A program made the position numbers and the translations under genes. This document shows positions 51,565-60,828 of a DNA stretch of 64,000 bases, piece after piece; the first letter of the stretch is position 1; the number at the start of each line of letters is the position of its first letter. Below the pieces are notes generated by a model. It made no database searches. It was not told the origin of the DNA and saw nothing but the letters and a program-made list of their open reading frames with translations. The stretch comes from Thioglobus_B sp964558405 (lineage in GTDB: Bacteria; Pseudomonadota; Gammaproteobacteria; PS1; Pseudothioglobaceae). The DNA is taken from contig CAZLDG010000001.1 of assembly GCA_964558405.1 (NCBI GenBank), positions 1-64,000 of the forward strand, read 5' to 3'.

Positions 51565-53208
51565 ATGAGTGCAAAAGACGTAAAATTTGGTTCTGACGCT
51601 AGAAGCCTAATGCTAGATGGTGTAAACATCCTAGCAAACGCCGTTAAAGTAACCTTGGGCCCTAAGGGTCGTAATGTGGTATTGGATAAATCATTTGGTG
51701 CGCCAAATATTACTAAGGATGGTGTATCAGTCGCTCAAGAAATCGAACTGGAGAACAAGTTCGAGAACATGGGTGCACAAATGGTTAAAGAAGTGGCCTC
51801 TAAAACCAATGATGTGGCTGGTGATGGTACGACCACAGCAACCGTATTGGCCCAAGCCCTGGTTGCTGAAGGCGTGAAATCAGTTGCAGCAGGTATGAAT
51901 CCAATGGATCTGAAACGTGGTATCGATAAAGCCACTGCAGCCGCTGTTGAAGCCTTAAGAGATCTGTCTCAGCCGTGTAATGATTCTACTGCCATTGCGC
52001 AAGTAGGCACTATTTCAGCTAACTCTGATAACAGCGTAGGCGATATTATTGCTGAAGCCATGGATCGTGTAGGTCAGCAAGGTGTTATCACTGTTGAAGA
52101 AGGCTCAGGTCTGGAAAATGAACTAGACGTGGTAGAAGGCATGCAGTTTGATCGTGGTTACCTATCACCATATTTTGTTAATAACCAAGACACCATGTCG
52201 GCAGATTTAGACACGCCTTATATCTTATTACATGATTCAAAGATTTCCAACATTCGTGATTTACTACCTGCACTGGAGATTGCACAAAAAGGTGGTCGTC
52301 CACTACTCATTATTGCCGAGGATATCGAAGGTGAAGCCTTGGCAACGCTAGTGGTAAACAACATGCGTGGTATTGTTAAAGTAGCGGCAGTAAAAGCACC
52401 AGGTTTTGGTGAGCGTCGTAAGGCTATCTTGCAAGACCTAGCCATTCTAACGGGCGGTACTGTCATTTCTGAAGAAGTTGGTCTGTCACTAGAAGCGGTA
52501 ACTGAAGAGTCTCTAGGTGGCGCTAAGCGTGTTGAAGTTGGTAAAGAAAACACGGTTGTGGTTGATGGTGCTGGCTCTAAAGACTCAATCAACGCGCGTA
52601 TCACTCAGATTACTACACAAATGGAAGTAACCACTTCGGAATACGACCAAGAAAAACTACAAGAGCGTCTGGCTAAGCTATCAGGTGGTGTTGCAGTGAT
52701 TAAAGTTGGTGCAGCAACTGAAGTAGCGATGAAAGAGAAAAAAGATCGCGTAGATGATGCACTACATGCAACACGCGCTGCAGTAGAAGAAGGCGTGGTA
52801 CCAGGTGGTGGCGTTGCTCTGGTTCGTGCCATTGCTGCCCTAGATGGCCTAAGTGGTGACAACCACGACCAAGACATTGGTATTGCACTGACCAAGCGCG
52901 CGATGGAAGCGCCACTACGTCAAATCGTTACCAATGGTGGCGGTGAGGCTTCTGTGGTACTAAATGCAGTTGCCAATAGCGAAGGTAATCATGGTTATAA
53001 CGCTGGTAACGAAACCTATGGTGATATGCTAGAGATGGGTATTTTGGATCCAACCAAAGTAACACGTGCTGCCTTACAACACGCAGCCAGTATCTCAGGT
53101 CTAATGATTACTACTGAAGCGATGATTACAGACATCCCACAAGATGATGCAACAGATCCTGCAGCTGCAGCAGCTGGTATGGGTGGTGGCATGGGTGGAA
53201 TGATGTAA
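51565..53208 (+). CDS. groL: Chaperonin GroEL
   Basis: GroEL (547 aa, matching E. coli 548) forms the double-ring ATP-driven folding chamber. Conserved ATP-site GDGTTTATVLAQ, the apical PYFVNNQDTM and the C-terminal GMGGGMGGMM tail are present. AAAGGAG precedes the ATG, and it is 11 bp downstream of groES. A strong terminator follows. Confidence 0.98.
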   Translation: MSAKDVKFGSDARSLMLDGVNILANAVKVTLGPKGRNVVLDKSFGAPNITKDGVSVAQEIELENKFENMGAQMVKEVASKTNDVAGDGTTTATVLAQALVAEGVKSVAAGMNPMDLKRGIDKATAAAVEALRDLSQPCNDSTAIAQVGTISANSDNSVGDIIAEAMDRVGQQGVITVEEGSGLENELDVVEGMQFDRGYLSPYFVNNQDTMSADLDTPYILLHDSKISNIRDLLPALEIAQKGGRPLLIIAEDIEGEALATLVVNNMRGIVKVAAVKAPGFGERRKAILQDLAILTGGTVISEEVGLSLEAVTEESLGGAKRVEVGKENTVVVDGAGSKDSINARITQITTQMEVTTSEYDQEKLQERLAKLSGGVAVIKVGAATEVAMKEKKDRVDDALHATRAAVEEGVVPGGGVALVRAIAALDGLSGDNHDQDIGIALTKRAMEAPLRQIVTNGGGEASVVLNAVANSEGNHGYNAGNETYGDMLEMGILDPTKVTRAALQHAASISGLMITTEAMITDIPQDDATDPAAAAAGMGGGMGGMM

Positions 53209-53228
53209 TTCCAAACCCAAACCATCGT

Positions 53229-53259
53229 AAAAAAGCCCCATTTAATGGGGCTTTTTTTT
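53229..53259 (+). terminator. Intrinsic terminator of groESL
   Basis: Stem AGCCCCAT / ATGGGGCT with a 3-nt loop, flanked by As before and eight Ts after. Confidence 0.93.
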
Positions 53260-53300
53260 GGTATGATACTTTGCAAAATAAATTCTTGGATTAACATTGT

Positions 53301-55184
53301 ATGGGTAATTACGACTCCTCTTCAATTGAGGTATTATCAGGTTTAGAACCAGTGCGTAAACGCCCTGGCATGTACACCGAAACCGAGCGTCCTAATCACC
53401 TAGCCCAAGAGGTAATCGATAATAGTGTGGATGAAGCCGTTGCTGGTTTTGGCAGCAAGATTCAAGTGGTGCTCTACGAGGATGGCTCGCTTAGCGTTGA
53501 AGACAATGGTCGCGGCATGCCTACTGATATACACCCTAAAGAAAACAAGCCTGGTGTCGAGGTGATTCTCACCAAACTACACGCTGGTGGTAAATTCTCT
53601 AATGATTCTTATCAATTCTCTGGTGGTTTACACGGTGTAGGTATCTCGGTGGTAAACGCCCTATCCTCTTTAGTAGAAGTCTGGATTAAACGCGATGGCA
53701 AAGAGCATTATATGTCCTTTGCCGATGGCGGGAAAAAAACCGATCTTGAGGTGATTGGCACAGTAGGCAAACGCAATACTGGTACCAAGGTTAAATTCAA
53801 GCCCGATGGTACTTTTTTTGACAGTGAGAAATTCTCTGCTAAAAAACTCAGACATAATCTCAGATCCAAAGCGGTACTTTGTCCAGGTCTGGAGATTCAC
53901 TTTCATAACCAGATTGACGATACTAAAGACCAATGGCTTTATCAAGAAGGTTTAAAGGATTATCTTTCTGCCTCACTGGACGCTCTAGATTGCTTACCTG
54001 CAGATCCATTTGTGGTCAATTATGAAAGCGAAGAACAAGAATTGCACTGCGCCCTATCTTGGACTGAGTACAACACCGGTGTGGTGGCTGAAAGCTATGT
54101 CAATCTGATTCCAACTTCTCAGGGTGGTACCCATGTAAATGGTCTACGTTCAGGATTAACTGATGCCTTAAAAGAGTTTTGTGAATTTAGAAATTTACTA
54201 CCTAAAAATATTAAGCTAACTCCAGATGATGTCTGGCAAAAAATCGCCTACGTGCTTTCTATTAAAATTATGGATCCACAATTCTCGGGCCAAACCAAAG
54301 AGCGCCTTTCTTCCAGAGAATGTGCTGGCTTTGTCTCTAATGTGGTTAAGGATGCCTTTAGCTTGTGGCTAAACCAGCATACCTCAGTAGCCGAGAAAAT
54401 TGCAGAATTGGCAATTGCCAATGCGCAAAATCGACTAAAAACCCGTAAAAAAGTTGTACGTAAAAAAGTTGTAAGCGGTCCCGCCCTGCCCGGAAAGCTT
54501 TCTGATTGCACTAGTAATGATTTGGATCAAACCGAAGTGTTCTTGGTCGAGGGTGACTCGGCGGGTGGTTCTGCCAAGCAAGCACGTGATAAAGAGTACC
54601 AAGCCATCTTGCCGCTACGAGGCAAAATTCTCAATACTTGGGAGGTTGAATCTGACCAAGTGCTTTCTAGTAACGAGATTCATGACATTAGTGTGGCCAT
54701 TGGCTTAGAGCCTAATAGTGATGACCTATCAGGCTTAAGATATGGCAAGATTTGTATCTTGGCTGATGCGGATTCTGATGGCGCACATATTGCTACTTTA
54801 ATTTGCACCCTATTTGTTAAGCATTTCCCAAGACTAATCAAAGAGGGTCATGTGTTTGTGGCCATGCCGCCACTATATCGTATCGATGCCGGCAAACAAG
54901 TGCACTACGCCTTAGATGATAGCGAACGCGACGCAATTGTTAACAAGATTGAAAAAGAAAACAAGCGGGTTAAGATTCAAGTACAGCGCTTTAAAGGACT
55001 GGGCGAGATGAACCCTTCTCAACTTAGAGAAACCACTATGTTGCCTGATACTAGGCGCCTGATTCAACTCACACTGGATAATCCGTTGCAGGTTGCACAA
55101 ACCATGGATATGTTGCTCAGCAAAAAACGTGCTGCCGATCGCAAGCGCTGGCTAGAAGAAAAAGGCAATCTTGCCAATGTCTAA
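53301..55184 (+). CDS. parE: DNA topoisomerase IV subunit B
   Basis: ParE (627 aa; E. coli 630) is the ATPase subunit that, with ParC, unlinks daughter chromosomes. GHKL ATP site: EVIDNSVDEA, DNGRGMPTDIHP and GGLHGVGISVVNALS. TOPRIM: FLVEGDSAGGSAKQARD and ILADADSDGAHI. QTKERLSSRECAGF and the close residue-level match to E. coli ParE separate it from GyrB. parC is not in this window. It ends in an 8-bp overlap (ATGTCTAA) with queC. Confidence 0.95.
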   Translation: MGNYDSSSIEVLSGLEPVRKRPGMYTETERPNHLAQEVIDNSVDEAVAGFGSKIQVVLYEDGSLSVEDNGRGMPTDIHPKENKPGVEVILTKLHAGGKFSNDSYQFSGGLHGVGISVVNALSSLVEVWIKRDGKEHYMSFADGGKKTDLEVIGTVGKRNTGTKVKFKPDGTFFDSEKFSAKKLRHNLRSKAVLCPGLEIHFHNQIDDTKDQWLYQEGLKDYLSASLDALDCLPADPFVVNYESEEQELHCALSWTEYNTGVVAESYVNLIPTSQGGTHVNGLRSGLTDALKEFCEFRNLLPKNIKLTPDDVWQKIAYVLSIKIMDPQFSGQTKERLSSRECAGFVSNVVKDAFSLWLNQHTSVAEKIAELAIANAQNRLKTRKKVVRKKVVSGPALPGKLSDCTSNDLDQTEVFLVEGDSAGGSAKQARDKEYQAILPLRGKILNTWEVESDQVLSSNEIHDISVAIGLEPNSDDLSGLRYGKICILADADSDGAHIATLICTLFVKHFPRLIKEGHVFVAMPPLYRIDAGKQVHYALDDSERDAIVNKIEKENKRVKIQVQRFKGLGEMNPSQLRETTMLPDTRRLIQLTLDNPLQVAQTMDMLLSKKRAADRKRWLEEKGNLANV

Positions 55185-55860
55185 AAAGGCGGTTGTTCTG
55201 CTCTCTGGCGGACTCGATTCAACTACGGTTCTGGCTATTGCCAAGTCTCAAGGGTTCGAGTGCTATGCACTGAGTTTTGATTATGGACAAAAACAAAAAG
55301 CCGAACTGAACTCAGCAGCCAATATTGCCAAAGCCTTTGGTGCTATAGAGCACCGAGTGATGTCTATTTCGCTGGGCGATATTGGTGGCTCAGCACTAAC
55401 CGATGATAATATTGATGTGCCCAAGTTTGAGCAAAGCGATGAGATTCCAGTGACTTATGTGCCTGCACGCAATACCATCTTTTTATCATTTGCCATGGCC
55501 TGGGCCGAAGTTTTAGACGTACAAGATATCTTTATTGGTGTGAATGCGCTGGATTATTCAGGTTATCCAGATTGCCGTCCAGAGTTTATTCAAGCATTTG
55601 AAGCCATGGCTAATTTGGCCACCAAACAAGCCGTTGAAGGACAAAAGCTAACGATTCATACACCACTGATCGATTTAGACAAAGCCAAAATTATCCAAAG
55701 CGGTATTGATTTAGGGGTGGATTATTCCAAGACCACTACCTGTTATCAAGCCAATGATCAGGGTGAGGCTTGTGGGATTTGTGATGCTTGCACTTATCGA
55801 AAACTGGGCTTTAAACAAGCGGGAATTTGTGATCCAACTAGGTATCAAAAAAGCCCATAA
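55177..55860 (+). CDS. queC: 7-cyano-7-deazaguanine synthase
   Basis: QueC (227 aa) makes preQ0 in queuosine biosynthesis, an ATP-dependent step. The PP-loop is LLSGGLDSTTVL at the N-terminus and the C-terminal zinc site is C189, C199, C202, C205 (CX9CX2CX2C). NTIFLSFAMAWAEVL and YSGYPDCRPEFI are family blocks. I use the ATG at 55177 within the parE end; a TTG two codons earlier is less likely. Other queuosine genes are not adjacent. Confidence 0.94.
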   Translation: MSKKAVVLLSGGLDSTTVLAIAKSQGFECYALSFDYGQKQKAELNSAANIAKAFGAIEHRVMSISLGDIGGSALTDDNIDVPKFEQSDEIPVTYVPARNTIFLSFAMAWAEVLDVQDIFIGVNALDYSGYPDCRPEFIQAFEAMANLATKQAVEGQKLTIHTPLIDLDKAKIIQSGIDLGVDYSKTTTCYQANDQGEACGICDACTYRKLGFKQAGICDPTRYQKSP

Positions 55861-55878
55861 CTTTTTTTAAATTTTCTC

Positions 55879-55906
55879 TTGTATAGTGCGCAATTAAAGA
55901 TAAAAT
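55879..55906 (+). promoter_or_regulatory. Possible promoter of acpP
   Basis: TTGTAT (55879-55884) and TAAAAT (55901-55906) are 16 bp apart, 34 bp before the acpP ATG. A moderate match to sigma-70 elements in an AT-rich gap. Confidence 0.35.
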
Positions 55907-55939
55907 AATAATTTTTTACAACGATTAAGGAAATAACAA

Positions 55940-56167
55940 ATGAGTATTGAACAAAGAGTTAAAGATGTAGTAGCTGAGCAACTAGATGTAAGCGGTGATA
56001 TCGATAACAACGCTTCTTTTATTGATGATTTAGGTGCAGATTCTTTAGACACAGTTGAGCTAGTAATGTCTCTTGAAGAAGAGTTTGACTGCGAAATTCC
56101 TGATGATGAAGCAGAAAACATTACAACTGTTCAACAAGCAATCGACTACGTGAACAACAATTTGTAA
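55940..56167 (+). CDS. acpP: Acyl carrier protein
   Basis: AcpP (75 aa), carrier of growing fatty acyl chains. The phosphopantetheine serine is S35 in GADSLDTVELVM. The ribosome site is AAGGA. Directly before fabF (83 bp, with a terminator between), the order found in fab clusters, although fabD and fabG are not next to it here. Confidence 0.97.
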   Translation: MSIEQRVKDVVAEQLDVSGDIDNNASFIDDLGADSLDTVELVMSLEEEFDCEIPDDEAENITTVQQAIDYVNNNL

Positions 56168-56194
56168 TTTCCGTATTGACTAGTATCAATACCC

Positions 56195-56230
56195 AAGGCG
56201 CTTTTTCATTTAATTAAGCGCCTTTTTTTT
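56195..56230 (+). terminator. Intrinsic terminator after acpP
   Basis: Stem AAGGCGCTT / AAGCGCCTT with a 12-nt loop, followed by a run of Ts. It would leave most acpP mRNA as a short abundant transcript, with fabF read through or from its own promoter. Confidence 0.85.
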
Positions 56231-56250
56231 ACCTTTAATTTAGTGATGTT

Positions 56251-57489
56251 ATGAGCAAAAGAAGAGTGGTGATTACCGGTTTGGGCATGGTTTGCCCTGT
56301 GGGTTTAAACGTTAGCGGATCTTGGGAGAATATTCTCAATGGTCAATCAGGCATTACCACACTAACCAATCTAGACACCGAAGGACAAACGGTGAAGTTT
56401 GGCGGTTCGGTTAAAGACTTTGATATTGGTGAATACATCTCGCCTAAAGATGCGAAAAAGATGGATCCTTTTATTCATTACGGCATGGCAGCCGGTATTC
56501 AAGCCATTGAAGACTCTGGCATTGAAATTACCGAACAAAACGCTGAACGCATTGGTGTAGCCATTGGTGCTGGCATTGGCGGCTTAGGCACGATTGAGAA
56601 AACTGCCGATCTTTATCGAGAAAAAGGCGCCAAACGTATCTCGCCATTTTTTGTACCCTCTTCTATCATCAATATGGTCTCAGGCAATCTGTCGATTAAA
56701 TACGGCATGAAAGGTCCAAATTTCGCCATTGTTACTGCTTGTACCACAGGTACGCATAATGTCGGTGATGCCGCGCGTCTAATTGAATATGGCGATGCTG
56801 ATGTCATGGTGGCAGGTGGCGCTGAAATGTCGACTACCAATTGTGGCCTAGGCGGTTTTGCTGCAGCCCGTGCTCTATCGACACGCAATGATGACCCACA
56901 AACTGCCTCACGTCCTTGGGATAAAGATCGTGATGGTTTTGTACTGGGCGATGGCGCAGGTGTGGTGGTGTTAGAAGAATACGAACACGCCAAAGCACGT
57001 GGTGCGAAGATTTATGCTGAGGTTTCAGGTTATGGCATGAGTGGTGATGCTTATCACATGACGCTACCTTCTAAGGGTGGTGAAGGTGCGGCGCGCTGCA
57101 TGAAAAATGCCATGAATAATGCCGGAGTCAATGCTGAGCAAATTAACTACATCAACGCACACGGTACTTCAACACCAGCGGGTGATCAGGCAGAAACCGA
57201 TGCGGCCAAACTGGCCCTAGGCGATCACGCTTATAATATTGTTATGAGTTCAACCAAGTCAATGACTGGCCATCTTCTGGGTGCAGCAGGCGGTATTGAA
57301 GCTATCTTTACGGCTTTAGCGGTTAAACATCAAGTGGCCCCACCAACGATTAATATCTTTAATCAAGATGAGGGCTGTGATTTAGATTATGCCGCCGGTG
57401 AAGCCAGAGAGATGAAGATCGATCACGCCATCTCTAATTCATTTGGCTTTGGTGGTACCAACGGCAGTATTGTACTGTCTAAGATTTAA
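56251..57489 (+). CDS. fabF: Beta-ketoacyl-ACP synthase II
   Basis: FabF (412 aa) condenses malonyl-ACP with acyl-ACP. Catalytic C164 (VTACTTGTHN) and the histidines in INAHGTSTPAGD and STKSMTGHLLGAAGG form the Cys-His-His triad of KAS II. No clear ribosome site precedes the ATG. Confidence 0.96.
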   Translation: MSKRRVVITGLGMVCPVGLNVSGSWENILNGQSGITTLTNLDTEGQTVKFGGSVKDFDIGEYISPKDAKKMDPFIHYGMAAGIQAIEDSGIEITEQNAERIGVAIGAGIGGLGTIEKTADLYREKGAKRISPFFVPSSIINMVSGNLSIKYGMKGPNFAIVTACTTGTHNVGDAARLIEYGDADVMVAGGAEMSTTNCGLGGFAAARALSTRNDDPQTASRPWDKDRDGFVLGDGAGVVVLEEYEHAKARGAKIYAEVSGYGMSGDAYHMTLPSKGGEGAARCMKNAMNNAGVNAEQINYINAHGTSTPAGDQAETDAAKLALGDHAYNIVMSSTKSMTGHLLGAAGGIEAIFTALAVKHQVAPPTINIFNQDEGCDLDYAAGEAREMKIDHAISNSFGFGGTNGSIVLSKI

Positions 57490-57491
57490 AT

Positions 57492-57710
57492 CTACTTAGC
57501 AGGTGCTGATAAGTCTACACCTTGGATTTTGTCGGCATCAGCAATTAACTCTCTAGCAAAATCATAAGTTTTAACCGCACCATTTTGCACGCTGCTAAGC
57601 GCTGCCTCTTTGTTAACTACCAAAGCCCATTCTGCATCTGTTGATTTGAATTGAATCGCACCACCAATTAGCGCCAGAATTACCACTACAGCAAAAATAA
57701 ATTTAATCAT
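57492..57710 (-). CDS. Small membrane or exported protein of unknown function
   Basis: A 72-aa protein not recognised. MIKFIFAVVVILALIGGAIQF is a single hydrophobic helix, either an uncleaved anchor or a signal sequence. The rest is hydrophilic and helical (EWALVVNKEAALSSVQNGAV ... IQGVDLSAPAK) with no Cys or metal motif. A good ribosome site (GGAGA, 5-6 nt before the ATG) and coding-like composition support a real gene. It ends 2 bp from fabF on the other strand and follows opdA on its own opposite side by 37 bp. Confidence 0.7.
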   Translation of the reverse strand: MIKFIFAVVVILALIGGAIQFKSTDAEWALVVNKEAALSSVQNGAVKTYDFARELIADADKIQGVDLSAPAK

Positions 57711-57747
57711 TTAGATCTCCGAGAATATAAAAATAGGCTTATTTTAC

Positions 57748-59673
57748 CTAGTAATTCACAATACCATTGGCTTTTAATAGTGCCTGCACCTGGGGCTTCT
57801 TGCCTCGAAACTTCACATATTGCGCCATAAAATCCAGCGACCCACCAACTTCTAAGATGTTTTGCAAAAAAGATAGTGAAGCCTGAGAACCGGCACCGCC
57901 TTGACTATTGACATAATCATAAGCATCTGCCGCTAAAACCTCTGCCCACTTATAAGAGAAATAACCCGCAGCATAACCGCCACCAAAAATATGACCAAAG
58001 GTATTAAGAAAACGATTCTCATCAATCACAGGCAGTAGTGCAGTTTTTTCTCTAACCTGGGATAGCACCTTATAAGTATCTTGATTACCCATATGGGTTA
58101 ACAAATCCCAAAGTGAAAACTCACATTGGCGCAACATGCCCATTGCCGATTGAAAATTCTTAGCGGCAATGAGTTTTTCGTACAACTCATCTGGCAGTGT
58201 TTCACCAGTCTGGTAATGCGCAGACATAAGCTTAACCGTGTCTTTTTCATAACAAAAGAACTCCATGTACTGACTCGGCAGCTCTACCCCATCCCAAGGT
58301 ACGCCAGAGATACCGGCCACTGAAGGATGTTTAACCGTGGTCAGCACATGATGCAGCGCATGACCAAACTCGTGGAAAATGGTCACAATCTCATCAAACT
58401 CAAATAGCGCAGGTTTATCCGCACTAGGAGAATTAAGATTACACACCACAAAAGCCACTGGCTTTTCATCATCCATTAGTCCTTGATAATCCGCCATCCA
58501 AGCGCCACCACGTTTGTCTTTACGTGCATACAAATCCAGATAAATTCGCCCAACTACCTCTGACTCGCGCTCAACATTTAAAATACGCACATCGGGGTGA
58601 TAACTCACCTCGTTAACTCGACTGAGTCGAATCCCGTAGAGTTTTTCAATAGTGCTAAACAAGCCTTTTAACACACCAGACTCTGGAAAATACGGCGTGA
58701 GATCAGACTTGGAAAAACCAAATTTCTGCTCTTTTAACTGCTCTGAATAAAACATCAAGTCCCAAGGCTTTAAAGACTTTTGTGCAAAGGCTTCTAATTC
58801 TGCCAATTCCTCTAAGGCTTGCACTTTGGCCTTATCTACCAAATCCCAAAGAAAATCCAATACCATCTCAGTAGAGTCCACCATCTTTGACTCTAATGAG
58901 AGTTGTGCATAGTGCTCAAAACCCAGTAATTGAGCCATCTCCGCTCTAAGCGTGAGAATTTCATCCATGGTGGTGCGATTATCATACCCTTTGCTGGTAA
59001 TACCCACCTCGGAAGCGCGCGAGATATAAGCCCTATAAACTTCTTCTCTCAGCGCCTCATTCTCAGCATAAGTCATCACATCCAAATACACCGGCATTTG
59101 CAAGTTAAGCTCGTAGTGATCATCTACCGCTACCTTAGCCAGAGCTGAGGCCGGATAGCCGGATAAATCCTCTTGAGTAACGCTTTTTTTCCACTCATTA
59201 GTAGCTTGCAAGGCGTTTTTTGAAAAGGCATTACTCAGCACACTAAGTTGCTCTTGAATTTGCTTAAAACGCGCAAGCGCCTCACCTTCTAGCGTAACAC
59301 CCGAGAGCTTGAAACCATCTAGGGTGTTTTTTAAAATATGTTGTTGTTCTGGATTTAGTGTTTGATTTTGCAGCTGCTCATAGGCTTGATAAAACGATTT
59401 ATCTGAGGCAATATCGGCATAAAAATTACTAATCAGTGGCAAGGTTTTTTCATATTCAGCATTGAACTCTTCACTAAACATAACTGAGTTAAGATGCGAG
59501 TTCACGCTGCTTTGCTGATTAAATTTAAACTCAAACGCGTCCCAAGGGCTATAAACACTCTGCCAATCACTGCCTTGCTTGGAAAGTGCCAAGGCTTGAT
59601 AACCTTCTTTAATTAAGGCTTGAATATCTTCAACTAGATTATCTGTGGCTTGAAAATTAGGGCTAAGACTCAT
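57748..59673 (-). CDS. prlC: Oligopeptidase A (M3 family)
   Basis: A 641-aa cytosolic zinc peptidase similar to E. coli OpdA/PrlC (680 aa), which degrades short peptides and signal-peptide remnants. Zinc site HEFGH at 434-438 (TIFHEFGHALHHVL) with the third ligand Glu in the following helix (VELPSQYMEFF). GAWMADYQGL and FGGGYAAGYFSYKWAEVLA are M3-family blocks. Start MSLSPNFQATDN is the only sensible one. Monocistronic by appearance, or linked with the 72-aa gene. Confidence 0.93.
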   Translation of the reverse strand: MSLSPNFQATDNLVEDIQALIKEGYQALALSKQGSDWQSVYSPWDAFEFKFNQQSSVNSHLNSVMFSEEFNAEYEKTLPLISNFYADIASDKSFYQAYEQLQNQTLNPEQQHILKNTLDGFKLSGVTLEGEALARFKQIQEQLSVLSNAFSKNALQATNEWKKSVTQEDLSGYPASALAKVAVDDHYELNLQMPVYLDVMTYAENEALREEVYRAYISRASEVGITSKGYDNRTTMDEILTLRAEMAQLLGFEHYAQLSLESKMVDSTEMVLDFLWDLVDKAKVQALEELAELEAFAQKSLKPWDLMFYSEQLKEQKFGFSKSDLTPYFPESGVLKGLFSTIEKLYGIRLSRVNEVSYHPDVRILNVERESEVVGRIYLDLYARKDKRGGAWMADYQGLMDDEKPVAFVVCNLNSPSADKPALFEFDEIVTIFHEFGHALHHVLTTVKHPSVAGISGVPWDGVELPSQYMEFFCYEKDTVKLMSAHYQTGETLPDELYEKLIAAKNFQSAMGMLRQCEFSLWDLLTHMGNQDTYKVLSQVREKTALLPVIDENRFLNTFGHIFGGGYAAGYFSYKWAEVLAADAYDYVNSQGGAGSQASLSFLQNILEVGGSLDFMAQYVKFRGKKPQVQALLKANGIVNY

Positions 59674-59762
59674 AATGGATTAATCATTAAATAATGTAGT
59701 GAGGTATTTTAACGACTTAAAAGCATGAACAAGACAAAGATACAAGTGCGTAAAATACCCCT

Positions 59763-60434
59763 ATGATTCGTTCACTATTACAAACCACCAGCCCTGTATT
59801 TTTCGGCTATGTACCTATGGGCATGGCCTTTGGTGTGTTATTTCAAGATTTGGGCCATCCTTGGTGGTACGCTACCCTAATGGGCTTGGTAATTTTTGCT
59901 GGTAGTGCACAATTCTTAGCTGTTGGCCTGATTGCTGCTGGTGCTGGTTGGGTTGAGGTATTTTTATCTACCTTCCTACTCAACGCACGTCACTTGTTTT
60001 ATGGGCTGTCCATGCTAAAACGCTATGGACAATGGGGCTTAAGAAAACTGTATTTAATCTTTGGACTGACCGATGAGACTTATGCACTGATTAGCTCGAT
60101 GGCTGTCACAGACCCTTCTCAAAGTGAAAAAAAATACTTTTGGATTACTTTGTTTAATCAAAGTTACTGGGTATTAGGCTGCACTCTGGGCGCGCTATTA
60201 GGAGCGGCACTGCCTTTTGATACGCAAGGCATGGAATTTGTGATGACTGCGCTGTTTACCGTGCTACTGATTGAACAATATCAGCGCCTCAAAGAAAGTA
60301 CACCGCTACTGGTAGCAGCGCTGTCTTCTTTGCTGATTATCATCGTTTTGCCAGAGCATATGCTCACTGGCTCTATTTTACTTACCCTAAGTATTTTGGC
60401 CATTTTGCACCGCTTACCCAAGGACAACGCATGA
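59763..60434 (+). CDS. azlC: AzlC family branched-chain amino acid exporter subunit
   Basis: A 223-aa inner-membrane protein with about five to seven helices. FFGYVPMGMAFGVLFQDLG at the start, IFAGSAQFLAVGLIAAGA and LNARHLFYGLSM are the AzlC/YgaZ signature blocks. With AzlD it exports branched-chain amino acids or analogues. Translationally coupled to azlD (ATGA). Confidence 0.88.
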   Translation: MIRSLLQTTSPVFFGYVPMGMAFGVLFQDLGHPWWYATLMGLVIFAGSAQFLAVGLIAAGAGWVEVFLSTFLLNARHLFYGLSMLKRYGQWGLRKLYLIFGLTDETYALISSMAVTDPSQSEKKYFWITLFNQSYWVLGCTLGALLGAALPFDTQGMEFVMTALFTVLLIEQYQRLKESTPLLVAALSSLLIIIVLPEHMLTGSILLTLSILAILHRLPKDNA

Positions 60435-60745
60435 ATGAACAAGGCTTACTGATTCTGATTGCTGCAATGGCTCTGGCTACCTTTGCCACACGCGTGATTC
60501 CTTTTTTACTATTGCACAATCATAGCAATCATCCACTGCTAGAAGAAATTGCACGCTATGCACCACCAGCCATTATGAGTATCTTGGTAATCTATAGCAT
60601 TAAAGACACTGTGCCTCAAATAGGTGCTATTTTGCCAGTTGTCATCGCTATTGCGCTCACCGTAGTATTGCACCTATGGCGTGGCAATGCGTTGCTTAGC
60701 ACCTTTGTGGGTACGGCAGCTTATATGCTCATGTTGCAAAATTAA
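60431..60745 (+). CDS. azlD: AzlD family branched-chain amino acid exporter subunit
   Basis: A 104-aa protein with about four membrane helices, the short partner of AzlC. ATRVIPFLLLHN near the start and YAPPAIMSILVIYSIKD match the family (AzlD/YgaH). Overlaps azlC by 4 bp. Confidence 0.87.
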   Translation: MNEQGLLILIAAMALATFATRVIPFLLLHNHSNHPLLEEIARYAPPAIMSILVIYSIKDTVPQIGAILPVVIAIALTVVLHLWRGNALLSTFVGTAAYMLMLQN

Positions 60746-60767
60746 CGTCTGCGCTTGCTCGCTTCAT

Positions 60768-60797
60768 TTGACAAAACCCCAGAGAGACAAGTAGAAT
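60768..60797 (+). promoter_or_regulatory. Predicted sigma-70 promoter of the bactofilin gene
   Basis: A consensus -35 TTGACA (60768-60773) and TAGAAT -10 (60792-60797) are spaced 18 bp, 32 bp before the ATG. Among the best promoter-like matches in the window. Confidence 0.65.
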
Positions 60798-60828
60798 GAG
60801 GATTTTTCCCAACCTTTAGTGATTTGCC

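Noticed and set aside
52218..52604. 128-aa open frame on the minus strand inside groEL
   Set aside because: Mirror of a highly expressed gene with strong codon bias; low-complexity composition, no start signal, no family resemblance.
56613..56993. 126-aa open frame on the minus strand inside fabF
   Set aside because: Antisense shadow of a conserved gene; Pro/Ser/Ala-rich composition, no ribosome site.
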